11,836 bases of DNA from Nitrosopumilales archaeon (lineage in GTDB: Archaea; Thermoproteota; Nitrososphaeria; Nitrososphaerales; Nitrososphaeraceae), in NCBI GenBank assembly GCA_009665115.1, contig WJXE01000035.1:1-11836 (forward strand). Reading direction: 5' to 3'. Below, piece after piece: positions 1 through 6,737 of the stretch. Each line of letters starts with the position of its first letter. Positions within the stretch are counted from its first letter, which is position 1. The translations under genes were made by a program, and so were the position numbers. The notes beneath the pieces are model-generated. The model was not told the origin of the DNA and made no database searches. It saw only the letters and a program-made list of their open reading frames with translations.

Positions 1-2
1 CT

Positions 3-200
3 TCTAGGCATGGTGTAACGGGTTGGGTACGTAATCTAAAAGATGGACGAGTGGAGGTGCTTTTAGAAGGATATGAGGCAGATGTTGGACAGGTGATTGA
101 ATGGTGTCACGCAGGCCCACCAAAGGCTACTGTTAATGACGTTGATATAAAGTATGAAAAGTATACTGGTGAATTTGAAGAGTTCAGGGTCAATTATTGA
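3..200 (+). CDS. acyP: Acylphosphatase, C-terminal part (5' end outside window)
   Basis: This reading frame is open from the left edge and ends with TGA at 198-200, giving 65 residues. It begins SRHGVTGWVRNLKDGRVEV and ends EFEEFRVNY. Acylphosphatases are small alpha/beta proteins of about 90 residues that hydrolyse the carboxyl-phosphate bond of acyl phosphates. The G(V)TGWVRNxxDGRVEV stretch is the family signature and includes the catalytic Asn of the GWVRN motif. The later WCHAGPPKATVNDV segment matches the usual 'GP..A.V..V' strand of the fold. The phosphate-binding loop with the catalytic Arg would lie upstream, outside the window. A T-rich stretch follows about 120 bases downstream, and the next gene is convergent. 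The family is clear; the start cannot be given. Confidence 0.85.
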   Translation, partial: SRHGVTGWVRNLKDGRVEVLLEGYEADVGQVIEWCHAGPPKATVNDVDIKYEKYTGEFEEFRVNY

Positions 201-322
201 ATTGGACTTGCATTATTCCCGGGTTTGAAATTCTATAATGCTCAAGTAGGATCAATGAATGAATCTACTCTAAGACCGTTTTTAATGTAAAATAACGTCA
301 GATCATCGCCTACTAACGATAT

Positions 323-340
323 CCTTCTTTTGTTATTTTT
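323..340 (+). terminator. T-rich stretch, possible archaeal terminator of the acylphosphatase gene
   Basis: Between the convergent acylphosphatase and kinase genes the plus strand carries a run rich in T (CTTCTTTTGTTATTTTT). Archaeal polymerases commonly terminate on T-rich tracts without a hairpin. The stretch is about 120 bases after the stop codon, so the assignment is tentative. Confidence 0.3.
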
Positions 341-356
341 ATCGATGGTCGACCAC

Positions 357-383
357 ATTATATCTTAAGATATTATATCTTAA
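357..383. repeat. Nested palindrome and direct repeat over the kinase stop codon
   Basis: ATTATATCTTAA occurs twice in a row (357-368 and 372-383). Within this lie a perfect 12-base palindrome TATCTTAAGATA (361-372) and an inverted repeat TAAGATAT-T-ATATCTTA (366-382). It covers the TAA stop of the minus-strand kinase. It could form a hairpin at the kinase mRNA 3' end or be chance in AT-rich DNA. Confidence 0.5.
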
Positions 384-1599
384 CTCTTGTTTTTGCTGAT
401 GGTAGACTGAATGCAAATGTTGCTCCTTTATCTTCAGTATTATTCTTAGCCCATATCTTTCCACCATGAGCCTCAATGATACTTTTAGAAATAAACAATC
501 CTAAACCTGTTCCGTGAGACGATTTTGAAGCGAATTTCTCAAATAATCTAGGCAATATCTCCTGATTTATTCCTGTACCAGAATCTTTGACAGTAACAAC
601 GGCAAGCTTTTGAGGGCCGTTGTCTTTTTTCTCTTCTTCTAGAGTTATGGATACAGTGCCGCCGCCTTTCTTGGTAAATTTAACAGCGTTAGTTAAGAGA
701 TTGAAAATAACTTGAGTTAATCTTGCTTTATCTGCTTCTACAAATATAATATCGTGGTCTCTAGGAATGAATACCAATTCTACTTTCACATCATGATCTA
801 TTTGATTGTTAATTTCCTGTACGGTATTTGATATCACATCATTTACATTGATTAGTTCTTTTTTTAGCTCCAATGATTGGCTTTCAATTTTTGTAACATC
901 TAAAATGTCATCGGCAAGTCGCTGCAACCTCTTTGCATTCCTAGCTATAACATCCAGTAATTCTTCTACTGCTGCTCTATCCATTGTTTTATCTGAACGT
1001 AGAACTCCAGTTAATCCAAGTATCGGCTCGATAGGAGTTCGTAATTCATGAGCCGCTATATCGAGAAATTCTTTTTGCATTTTATTATTGATTTTTAGCT
1101 GCTCATACGTCTCATTTAATTTTTCATATAATTCTCTTTGTTTCCAAAGACTATCAAAGATTGAAGCATATGATAAAGCAATCGGCTTGCTATCAGAGTA
1201 TGCCCCCAGTCCCGCTGCGTCGTAAGAATTATCTTTTGTATCATCCTTTGTTTCTATAATTAGAGATTGTGTTCGATCAACAACTAAAATTCCAATTGTA
1301 TTTTGTAAACTCATGTCAACGCTTCTAATGGATAACTCAGGCAGTACCAAATTCACTTCATTTATTATCTGTGTAATCTGCTGGTAATCAGCAGGTATCA
1401 AGACTCTAATTTTTACACCATACTCTATTGATTCTTTGAATAAGTGAAGCACTCCAATCCGTGCTTGGCGACGAAATGCGTTGATTGATGAAAATATTCT
1501 CAACACTTCATCGCTTGCGGATTCTACTAGATCAAAAGATCGCTTTATCGACGCTCTAGTATTTCGAATAATTTCTATGTTAGCTGATTCATGATACAT
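373..1599 (-). CDS. Soluble sensor histidine kinase (PLD-like sensor domain + HisKA + HATPase_c), 5' truncated
   Basis: Two-component kinase that would autophosphorylate on His and pass phosphate to a response regulator; no regulator gene is in view. Numbering from the upstream TTG at 1623 (416 residues), residues 25-165 resemble the PLD/TrmB-like ligand-sensing domain of many soil-thaumarchaeal kinases (SINAFRRQ, GVKIRVLIP, ILVVDR). A coiled linker runs to about 185. The H-box is AAHELRTPIEPI (phospho-acceptor His192). The N-box is NLLTNAVKFTKKGG (308-321), G1 is DSGTGI (347-352), the F-box is FEKF (361-364) and G2 is GTGLGLF (371-377). No transmembrane segment is visible. I prefer ATG at 1599 because GAGGGG lies nine bases before it; TTG at 1623 gives eight more residues. 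Normally a further sensor domain precedes this part. Its tail survives just upstream in another frame, so the gene is probably a broken longer kinase that may still make an active kinase core. Confidence 0.85.
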   Translation of the reverse strand: MYHESANIEIIRNTRASIKRSFDLVESASDEVLRIFSSINAFRRQARIGVLHLFKESIEYGVKIRVLIPADYQQITQIINEVNLVLPELSIRSVDMSLQNTIGILVVDRTQSLIIETKDDTKDNSYDAAGLGAYSDSKPIALSYASIFDSLWKQRELYEKLNETYEQLKINNKMQKEFLDIAAHELRTPIEPILGLTGVLRSDKTMDRAAVEELLDVIARNAKRLQRLADDILDVTKIESQSLELKKELINVNDVISNTVQEINNQIDHDVKVELVFIPRDHDIIFVEADKARLTQVIFNLLTNAVKFTKKGGGTVSITLEEEKKDNGPQKLAVVTVKDSGTGINQEILPRLFEKFASKSSHGTGLGLFISKSIIEAHGGKIWAKNNTEDKGATFAFSLPSAKTRVKI

Positions 1600-1612
1600 T
1601 ACATAATACCCC

Positions 1613-1755
1613 TCATTCTTCAATCTCTCCAGTCTTCTGTTCGGCTAGTGTCGCCTTGTCCCAGAAAGTAGCGAATAGAGTCTGCTGCTGTTCTACTATT
1701 CTTTTGACATCGTTGCAGACAAGTTGGGGCATGGGAACACTTCGTGGGACAGACA
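1613..1755 (-). pseudogene. Remnant of the missing N-terminal sensor domain of the histidine kinase
   Basis: A minus-strand frame from ATG at 1732 to TGA at 1613-1615 encodes 39 residues including DVKRIVEQQQTLFATFWDKA and AEQKTGEIEE. From memory this matches the end of the first sensor domain in thaumarchaeal kinases of this type, where a VxEQQQxxFxTxWxKAxxAEQ...EIEEG stretch leads directly into the second domain. Removing one base at about 1615 would join EIEE to EGYY of the kinase frame. Just upstream a third frame gives SHEVFP (about 1738-1749), again fitting the same domain and implying another indel. Beyond about 1760 the sequence is AT-rich with no recognisable remainder. I infer decay of the first domain rather than a separate peptide gene. 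Confidence 0.65.
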
Positions 1756-1765
1756 CGAATTATTA

Positions 1766-2341
1766 TTAATTAGTTCAATCTATAAATGCATTATTTTACA
1801 TTATCGTACGTTTTCTAAAGATTATTGAAGTAAGATGGACAATTAGTGCAAATATGGCTATATTAGGTGAATCTAAAGACGTTATTTCCAGTGGTTGATA
1901 CTAATTGATAAAAATTATTAAGACCTTAGAATAAGATATTATCGTCTGTTGAGAACATTCTCATGCTGCATATGACCTTTATGATATTCTCGTAAGTGCA
2001 TCAAGCTGTTACGCAAACATGGTTTATGTAAAGATGGGAGCACACGAGTAAAGACAGAATGTACCGTTATTGAGGAACAAAAGGAAAACATATAGCCGAG
2101 AGCAACTAAATCATCTAAAGATGACAGCCGTATAGACATTATCAGAGTATGAAATCTCTAGCCGTAGTAGAACTGTCTTTGTCAGGAGATCGCAAACTAC
2201 CAAGATTTGTAAATCTCTGGAATAAACACGATCCTTATACCTTCTTATTTTTCACCCAAATGTCTACCATAGATAAAAATAATTTGTTCTTGGGATCTTT
2301 TCTTATTAGTATTTTATAAATATGGCGCAGATCATTTTTAA
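1766..2341. other. Largely intergenic stretch with two doubtful small ORFs
   Basis: No recognisable gene. A minus ORF at 1939-2139 (66 residues, His-rich end) has no clear ribosome binding site or family. A plus ORF at 2149-2319 (56 residues, starting MKSLAVVELSLSGDRKLPRF) is open but runs into the promoter of the HIT gene, so it is doubtful. A TATA-like TTTATAGA on the minus strand near 1779-1787 could serve the truncated kinase. I see no tRNA, repeat array or mobile element here. Confidence 0.4.
2313..2323 (+). promoter_or_regulatory. TATA box of the HIT gene
   Basis: TTTATAAATAT is centred about 24 bases before the GTG at 2342. With the usual archaeal TATA-to-start distance of about 25 bases, transcription would begin at or next to the start codon, so the mRNA is probably leaderless. 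This spacing supports GTG 2342 as the start. Confidence 0.6.
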
Positions 2342-2791
2342 GTGTCATTGAAAACGTTAGAAAAGAATTGTACTTTTTGCAAAATTGTCGATGGTAGCAT
2401 TTCTGCTAGAATTATTAGTCAGAATGATAAAGCTGTTGCTTTTCTAGATGCTTTTCCCTTATCTGTAGGACACACTCTGATCATTCCAAAAAGACATTAT
2501 TCTAAAGTACAGGATATGAATAGGGAGTTTTCATCTGCAATATTTGATTTGCTAAGGGTTGTAACTCCAGCAGTGGAAGAGGCAACAGGTGTCAAGGCTT
2601 CAACTATAGCAATACATAACGGCTTAGAAGCCGGACAGGAAATATTACATGTCCATATCCATATTATTCCACGTATCAGCGGTGACGGAGCAGGACCAGT
2701 TCATTCAATGTTTAAGAACAGACCACAGATTAGCTCTGAGAAGCTGGATTCGATGCTTGACAGGATAAAAGAACGTGTCGAATTGTCATAA
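2342..2791 (+). CDS. HIT (histidine triad) family nucleotide hydrolase/transferase
   Basis: 149 residues, a normal length for HINT/Fhit-type proteins, which hydrolyse nucleotide phosphoramidates or dinucleoside polyphosphates through a covalent nucleotidyl-His. The triad reads HVHIHIIP (103-110), with His105 as the expected nucleophile. C10-x-x-C13 with His52 (in IPKRH) and His103 fits the structural zinc site of many prokaryotic HIT proteins. NDKAVAFLDAFPLSVGHTL and IHNGLEAGQE are typical of the branch. The start is GTG at 2342; TTG at 2348 is possible. The TATA box supports a leaderless message from 2342. It stands alone, convergent with the phosphate locus. The exact substrate cannot be told from sequence. 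Confidence 0.93.
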   Translation: MSLKTLEKNCTFCKIVDGSISARIISQNDKAVAFLDAFPLSVGHTLIIPKRHYSKVQDMNREFSSAIFDLLRVVTPAVEEATGVKASTIAIHNGLEAGQEILHVHIHIIPRISGDGAGPVHSMFKNRPQISSEKLDSMLDRIKERVELS

Positions 2792-2947
2792 CTCTATTTC
2801 ATAGCATTTATCTATTCTACGAAGACTATTTAGCCCCTACTACAGAACAAAATGCTGATGCAAGGATTGGTATTAATTAATTTGATTGATTAGTATCTTA
2901 CGAAAAGTGCATTCATCTCTACAAAGTTATGTAATATGGCGGATGGA

Positions 2948-4048
2948 TCATTGAGCAACCACCTTCCTCTCACGACTGGGTATTTTTTCGATTACTTCAC
3001 TCACGGTCTCATTCATAGCCGCTTCTGCTATATCACTTGCATGTTCCGCAGTTCTTCGTATGTCCTCTAAAATTAGCTTGATATAAACATTTGTAGATTC
3101 ATGCAGGGTTGAGGAAGAAGCCTTTTCTTTGTCAAGAAATAAAATTATCTCATTTTCCAAAGAACGTATGCCTTCTGTTTTATCTACAATGCTATCAGCC
3201 AGATAATAGTCTCTTCGTAGAAAAGCTTCGACTGAGTCATTAAGTAGTGCTAGCGATATTCTACTCATCTTATCTAGTTTTTGAAATGCTTCTTTTGAAA
3301 TTTTCTCCGTTATATTGAGGCATTTGTCTGCAATACCGGCAGCGTGGTCAGCCACACGCTCGATACTTCGTACTGCAACACGATAACTCAAACTGTCAGA
3401 GGGGCCCCTTAATCCTATTTCTTGAAGCATCCTCTCGTTCTTTGTTGCCATTACGAGGTTTCGTAGTATGTACAGACTAAATCTATCTACTTCATCATCT
3501 GATTTTAATATTGTTCTTGCTAGATCATAACTTTGTTCAGCCAGAGAAGCCATTGCATCTTTATGCATAGCAGTTGAAATCAAAAACATTCTTCTGACAG
3601 CAGTATTGACTGAAAGTTCTGGTAAATTGAGCAAAACCTGGATCGTGATTAAATCAGATGCATCAGCAATTATTTCTGTTCCTACCAAGTTTCTTCGCAC
3701 CACTTCTCTGACCGCATCACGCTGAGAAGAATTAATTCTTCCAGTCTTTGATTTCAAGTGCATAATATTATATCCTGCCAAATACATCGACACAACCTTA
3801 CGTTTTAAAGAATTGCCGCTTTCATCCTGCAGCATTAGTGCAGTTACTTCGTTATTTGAACTAGGACTCCTTACGGCATTAGGGACTATGGACAAAGAAT
3901 TATTGGATTCACGAATTATTGTTACGGGGTCACCAGGTTTAAGATGCATCTCATTCATCCATCTTTTAGGCAAGGACAATATGTATGTAGATCTACCTGT
4001 AAACTGTATCTTACGTACTTCATTCTCTTCAGATAGGCGACTCAACAA
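2948..4048 (-). CDS. PhoU-family phosphate regulator with N-terminal AbrB/SpoVT DNA-binding domain
   Basis: 366 residues. Residues 9-56 (VRKIQFTGRSTYILSLPKRW, then LKPGDPVTII) form an AbrB/SpoVT-type swapped-hairpin DNA-binding domain. After a linker, two PhoU helical repeats follow, with characteristic metal-site motifs: DDEVDR (184-189), RSIERVADHAAGIAD (227-241) and DIRRTAEHASDIAEA (329-343). Ordinary PhoU binds the Pst transporter and a sensor kinase and does not bind DNA. This fusion probably senses phosphate or the transporter state and represses or activates genes directly (inference). The start is TTG at 4048: the conserved AbrB domain begins at residue 9 and the first internal ATG is at codon 31, so a non-ATG start is required. 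An 82-base gap separates it from phoU, with its own TATA-like signals and an inverted repeat at 4082-4098. Confidence 0.88.
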   Translation of the reverse strand: MLSRLSEENEVRKIQFTGRSTYILSLPKRWMNEMHLKPGDPVTIIRESNNSLSIVPNAVRSPSSNNEVTALMLQDESGNSLKRKVVSMYLAGYNIMHLKSKTGRINSSQRDAVREVVRRNLVGTEIIADASDLITIQVLLNLPELSVNTAVRRMFLISTAMHKDAMASLAEQSYDLARTILKSDDEVDRFSLYILRNLVMATKNERMLQEIGLRGPSDSLSYRVAVRSIERVADHAAGIADKCLNITEKISKEAFQKLDKMSRISLALLNDSVEAFLRRDYYLADSIVDKTEGIRSLENEIILFLDKEKASSSTLHESTNVYIKLILEDIRRTAEHASDIAEAAMNETVSEVIEKIPSRERKVVAQ

Positions 4049-4065
4049 GCATCTTGTAGAAGGTT

Positions 4066-4076
4066 TCTTAAATAAA
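4066..4076 (-). promoter_or_regulatory. Candidate TATA box of the AbrB-PhoU gene
   Basis: On the minus strand the sequence reads TTTATTTAAGA, about 23 bases before TTG 4048, which would give a leaderless or nearly leaderless message. A second candidate, CATATATAG at about 4103-4111, would give a leader of about 30 bases. I cannot decide between them. Confidence 0.35.
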
Positions 4077-4081
4077 CATAT

Positions 4082-4098
4082 TATGATAATTAATCATA
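4082..4098. promoter_or_regulatory. Inverted repeat, possible operator upstream of AbrB-PhoU
   Basis: TATGAT-AATTA-ATCATA has perfect 6-base arms and lies next to the candidate TATA box. It contains TGATAATTA (4084-4092), which recurs upstream of pstB at 5674-5682. An AbrB-type regulator encoded immediately downstream makes autoregulation plausible, but AT-rich palindromes arise easily by chance. Confidence 0.35.
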
Positions 4099-4130
4099 TA
4101 CCGCTATATATGAAACAATATACTATATAG

Positions 4131-4784
4131 TTAACGTCTTGGACTTGACCTTCCTGTCATGATATAATGAATGGAGTCGCTAATATAGCAGGCATGGTCT
4201 GAAATTCGCTCCAAATACCTCAATATTAGTAAGGCAGAGATATAACAACGAGGATTCATGTCCTTTTTGTCTTGATCGTTTTGCGGAGTAATAACCTCAC
4301 GCAAATATTTTCTGTATAAAGCGTCAACCGTATCATCCATTTCATAGAGTTTAGCAGATGCATTTTTGTCTCGTAATTGAAGTGCTTCCACGCTGAGCAA
4401 GATCATTTCTCTCACAGTACTGGCCATCCCCAGAACAGCAGTCTTATCGCAGTCATTGATATGACCTATTGTTTCAAGTACCTCTACAATGTCATATGCA
4501 TAGCGTCCAAATCGAGAAAACCCGTACGCAATTTCCATGCAGGACCTAATAAGCCGCAGATCGGTGGCGACAGGTTGGTAGCGTGCAATTAATTCAATTG
4601 CAAGGTCGGCTGTTTCATCTTGTAGAACACGAAGCTTTTCTGACCACTCAAATATTTGTTTTTTTACACTGGTTCCTTTGTCATAAGAGTCAATGGATGT
4701 GAACACTGATTGCTCAGATAATTTTGCCATATCCATTATGATATTCCGGATACGGTCAATACCGAGATCCAACAGTCTAGTCAA
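4131..4784 (-). CDS. phoU: PhoU, phosphate transport regulator
   Basis: 217 residues, the usual PhoU length. PhoU is a cytosolic all-helical protein of two three-helix repeats that links the Pst transporter to phosphate signalling and limits uptake when phosphate is plentiful. The end of the first repeat reads RFGRYAYDI (91-99), where most PhoU have RxGDxAxxI, so the usual Asp is Arg here. The second repeat keeps ERISDHACYISDSI (192-205), and MDDTVDALYRKY (149-160) supplies the partner E/DxxxD motif. The start is TTG at 4784; the MTRLLDLGIDRI beginning is typical of PhoU and no ATG is available. It follows pstB by 26 bases on the same strand, so the two are probably cotranscribed. The altered first metal motif may mean one metal cluster is lost. 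Confidence 0.92.
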   Translation of the reverse strand: MTRLLDLGIDRIRNIIMDMAKLSEQSVFTSIDSYDKGTSVKKQIFEWSEKLRVLQDETADLAIELIARYQPVATDLRLIRSCMEIAYGFSRFGRYAYDIVEVLETIGHINDCDKTAVLGMASTVREMILLSVEALQLRDKNASAKLYEMDDTVDALYRKYLREVITPQNDQDKKDMNPRCYISALLILRYLERISDHACYISDSIHYIMTGRSSPRR

Positions 4785-4813
4785 AAAAATGATGCCTAAC
4801 CAAATTAGATTTT

Positions 4814-5650
4814 CTAGCCAAATTTACCAGATATATAGCGTTCTGTGAGCTCCTTTTCAGGATTCTCAAATATCTTCTTCGTTGGTCCATATTCTACTAG
4901 CTCCCCAAGATACATAAAAGCAGTATAGTCAGATACTCGGGCGGCCTGTTGCATGTTATGTGTCACAATAATTATTGTTAATTCTTGTTTCAAATCATGA
5001 ACAAGTTCTTCAATTTTAGAAGATGCCATTGGGTCCAACGCGGACGTAGGTTCGTCCATTAGTAAGACTTCTGGTTGCATGGCAAGTGCCCTCGCAATGC
5101 ATAGACGCTGTTGCTGACCACCCGATAACCCCATGCCCGGCTTGTCGAGTTCATTTTTTACTTCCTCCCATAGGCCAGCCCCTTGGAGACTTTCTTTAAC
5201 AATTTCATCAATAAGTTGCCTATCTTTGACACCGTTAAGCTTTAGTCCTGCCGCAACATTATCATAAATGCTCATGGTAGGAAATGGATTTGGCTTTTGA
5301 AAGACCATTCCAATACGTCTTTTAATAATCACAGGATCTATATTTCGGTCATAAATATCAATACCGTCAATAATAACTTGACCCCTTGAGCGCGAGCTCG
5401 GAGTCATCTCATGCATGCGATTCAGACATCGAATAAGTGTAGTCTTACCACAACCTGAAGGTCCTATAATAGCGGTAATAGTATTCTCTTTAACATCCAA
5501 GCTAACGTCTTTTACCGCTTGTTTAGTTCCAAACCATGCTTCAAGCTTCTTAATAGAGACCTTGTAAGCTTGCTCCTTTTGCTCTTCCTTCAAAGCATTC
5601 TCAGAGCCCTGGCTAAAGACTACTCTAGCAAGTTCCTCCTCGTTACTCAA
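4814..5650 (-). CDS. pstB: PstB, ATP-binding subunit of the phosphate ABC transporter
   Basis: 278 residues, against about 250-260 in most PstB; the excess is a charged N-terminal extension of about 30 residues. All ATPase motifs are present: Walker A GPSGCGKTT (63-71), Q-loop with Gln118 in VFQKPNPFP, signature LSGGQQQRLCIARAL (175-189), Walker B VLLMDEP (195-201) and the H-loop His231 in THNM. The PstB-typical CLNRMHE, GMVFQKPNPFPTMSIYDN and NPEKELTERYISGKFG are all there. It would power phosphate import with PstA and PstC, but the neighbouring permease genes are broken. The start is TTG at 5650; no ATG exists before the ATPase core, and a TATA-type element lies at 5687-5697. Nothing in the gene itself looks decayed. 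Confidence 0.96.
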   Translation of the reverse strand: MSNEEELARVVFSQGSENALKEEQKEQAYKVSIKKLEAWFGTKQAVKDVSLDVKENTITAIIGPSGCGKTTLIRCLNRMHEMTPSSRSRGQVIIDGIDIYDRNIDPVIIKRRIGMVFQKPNPFPTMSIYDNVAAGLKLNGVKDRQLIDEIVKESLQGAGLWEEVKNELDKPGMGLSGGQQQRLCIARALAMQPEVLLMDEPTSALDPMASSKIEELVHDLKQELTIIIVTHNMQQAARVSDYTAFMYLGELVEYGPTKKIFENPEKELTERYISGKFG

Positions 5651-5686
5651 ATGCTATTTATATTTCTCCAACGTGATAATTATTTG

Positions 5687-5697
5687 TTGCATATATA
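5687..5697 (-). promoter_or_regulatory. TATA-type promoter core of pstB
   Basis: The minus strand reads TATATATGCAA, ending 37 bases before the TTG at 5650. The identical 11-mer sits 39 bases before the TTG of ppx. Expected transcription start is about 10-15 bases before the TTG. The TGATAATTA motif shared with the AbrB-PhoU upstream region lies just downstream at 5674-5682. It suggests pstB-phoU are transcribed independently of the dead permease region. Confidence 0.5.
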
Positions 5698-5723
5698 GAT
5701 AACATAGACAATATAGTCGCTTT

Positions 5724-6111
5724 TTACCCATCTGCGATCGTCGTTCTTATTCTAAATCCTCTTCTTTGTGCTAGCAGCCTCAGAATCACGCTAATGCTGA
5801 GGACTAGGAGTATCAGAACAAGGGCAGCCCCCACCCAAATGCAGGAGCAGATTTATAGGGTTGTGATGCTGGCCTCCAGATTCTCAGAGGAAGTGCATCA
5901 ATTGGACCTGTCAGGCTAGTAAAAAACAAGGTCGTTCCCAGCATCGTCATGATAAGAGGAGCCGTTTCTCCAGCTATTCTAGATATAGCCAATATTATAC
6001 CGGTTAGCACCCCACTTTTTGCGTTCTAGAACTATAAATAGCGTAATTTTCCTCTTTGGAATTCCTATTGAATGACCTGCTTCGCGGATCGAATTTGGAA
6101 CGGTCTTTTAC
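5724..6111 (-). pseudogene. pstA: pstA remnant, C-terminal half, frameshifted
   Basis: Three minus-strand frames in succession spell the C-terminal half of PstA, an inner-membrane permease of the phosphate ABC transporter. From 6107 down to 6027 the frame reads KTVPNSIREAG...IGIPKRKITLF.IVL, the EAA-loop region. At about 6026 it shifts, with a P codon apparently lost, to NAKSGVLTGIILAISRIAGE and on to PLRIW and AFGWG. At the C-run 5828-5832 it shifts again to ALVLILLVLSISVILRLLA, the last membrane helix, ending at TAA 5724-5726. Adding one base to the C-run would restore the frame. The N-terminal half is absent: the remnant is joined directly to PstC sequence at 6107-6112. No single frame can make a working permease. 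Confidence 0.88.
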
Positions 6112-6638
6112 AAAAAATGGAATTGATCCTCCAAAGGCTTTATACAGAGGCATTTCAATTAGACCTACGCTCCAGAACCTAAAAACCAGCAGCGCCCATA
6201 GAGCATCAATTATACTCTGGACTGCTGCTAACAATTCTATAACAAAGGATAATGGGGTACTTATTTTCGGTGAAGACAACTCCGAACCAAATATAGCAAT
6301 TCCTAAGCTGACCGGACCCCCGATGACGATCGCGATCGCCGGGCTAACCAAAGCTTCGATAATATACGGCAAGGCACCAAACGATTCGCGACCTTCGACT
6401 GAATTCCAACTTGTACCGGTAAAAAAGACCTTCAAACGAAAATATCTTTACAGAGCCTTCCTCCTACTGCGTAAATGACGAGAGCAAACATCAAAAGCGT
6501 ATAACTGTCGGCGCCTATCGTTGTGGCATAAAATATCTTATCTCCTCTTCGTTTGCCACCAAGAAAAAATGAAGACAATTCTTTCTTTCGTTGTTCGCTA
6601 CCCGATTTTGTAAGAATATGAAGGCCCCTCTTATACAA
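6112..6638 (-). pseudogene. pstC: pstC remnant, N-terminal half, frameshifted
   Basis: PstC is the partner permease of PstA. A frame starting at TTG 6638 carries FLGGKRRGDKIFYATTIGA and a first membrane helix (TLLMFALVIYAVGG) but stops at 6432. The connecting loop appears in another frame (EGSVKIFSFEGLF, about 6425-6463). A third frame continues with FFTGTSWNSVEGRESFGALP and membrane segments (ALVSPAIAIVIGGPVSLGIAIF, LSFVIELLAAVQSIIDALWAL) to GGSIPFF at 6112. At least two frameshifts are needed to read it through. Residues usually well kept look substituted (QSIIDALWAL where PstC usually has PSIIYGLWAL), so the decay is not only indels. The C-terminal half, including the EAA loop, is deleted at the junction with pstA. 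Confidence 0.88.
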
Positions 6639-6671
6639 TCTGAAAATGGGGATATGCCTATTTCATGATTA

Positions 6672-6715
6672 CCTACAAAAACACTATGGCATTATTGCTT
6701 CTACATAGAAAAAGA
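6672..6715 (-). terminator. T-rich stretches, possible terminator of the ppx-tmk operon
   Basis: Downstream of the second kinase gene the minus strand has TTCTTTTTCTA (6705-6715) and TTTTTGTAGG (6671-6680). T-rich tracts of this kind often end archaeal transcripts. No hairpin is evident. Confidence 0.35.
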
Positions 6716-6737
6716 ATGCACGAATCTAATAGTATCA

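Noticed and set aside
806..1051. Plus-strand ORF of 81 residues
   Set aside because: Antisense to the HisKA/HATPase part of the kinase.
1613..1616. Programmed ribosomal frameshift joining the kinase halves
   Set aside because: No slippery heptamer or clear stimulatory structure at the junction, and the upstream domain shows further breaks, so decay is simpler.
1939..2139. Minus-strand ORF of 66 residues with a His-rich C-terminus
   Set aside because: No ribosome site, no promoter, no recognisable motif spacing for a zinc finger, and other frames of the same DNA look equally protein-like.
3813..4592. Plus-strand ORFs of 105 and 71 residues (3813-4130, 4377-4592)
   Set aside because: Antisense shadows of the two PhoU genes.
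6056..6478. Plus-strand ORF of 140 residues
   Set aside because: It is antisense to clear PstC/PstA sequence on the minus strand and resembles no family.
5724..6638. Idea that pst frameshifts are only sequencing errors in homopolymers
   Set aside because: One break is in a C-run, but others are not, a large internal deletion is also present, conserved residues are substituted, and the intact neighbours show no such errors. Read data would still be needed to be certain.
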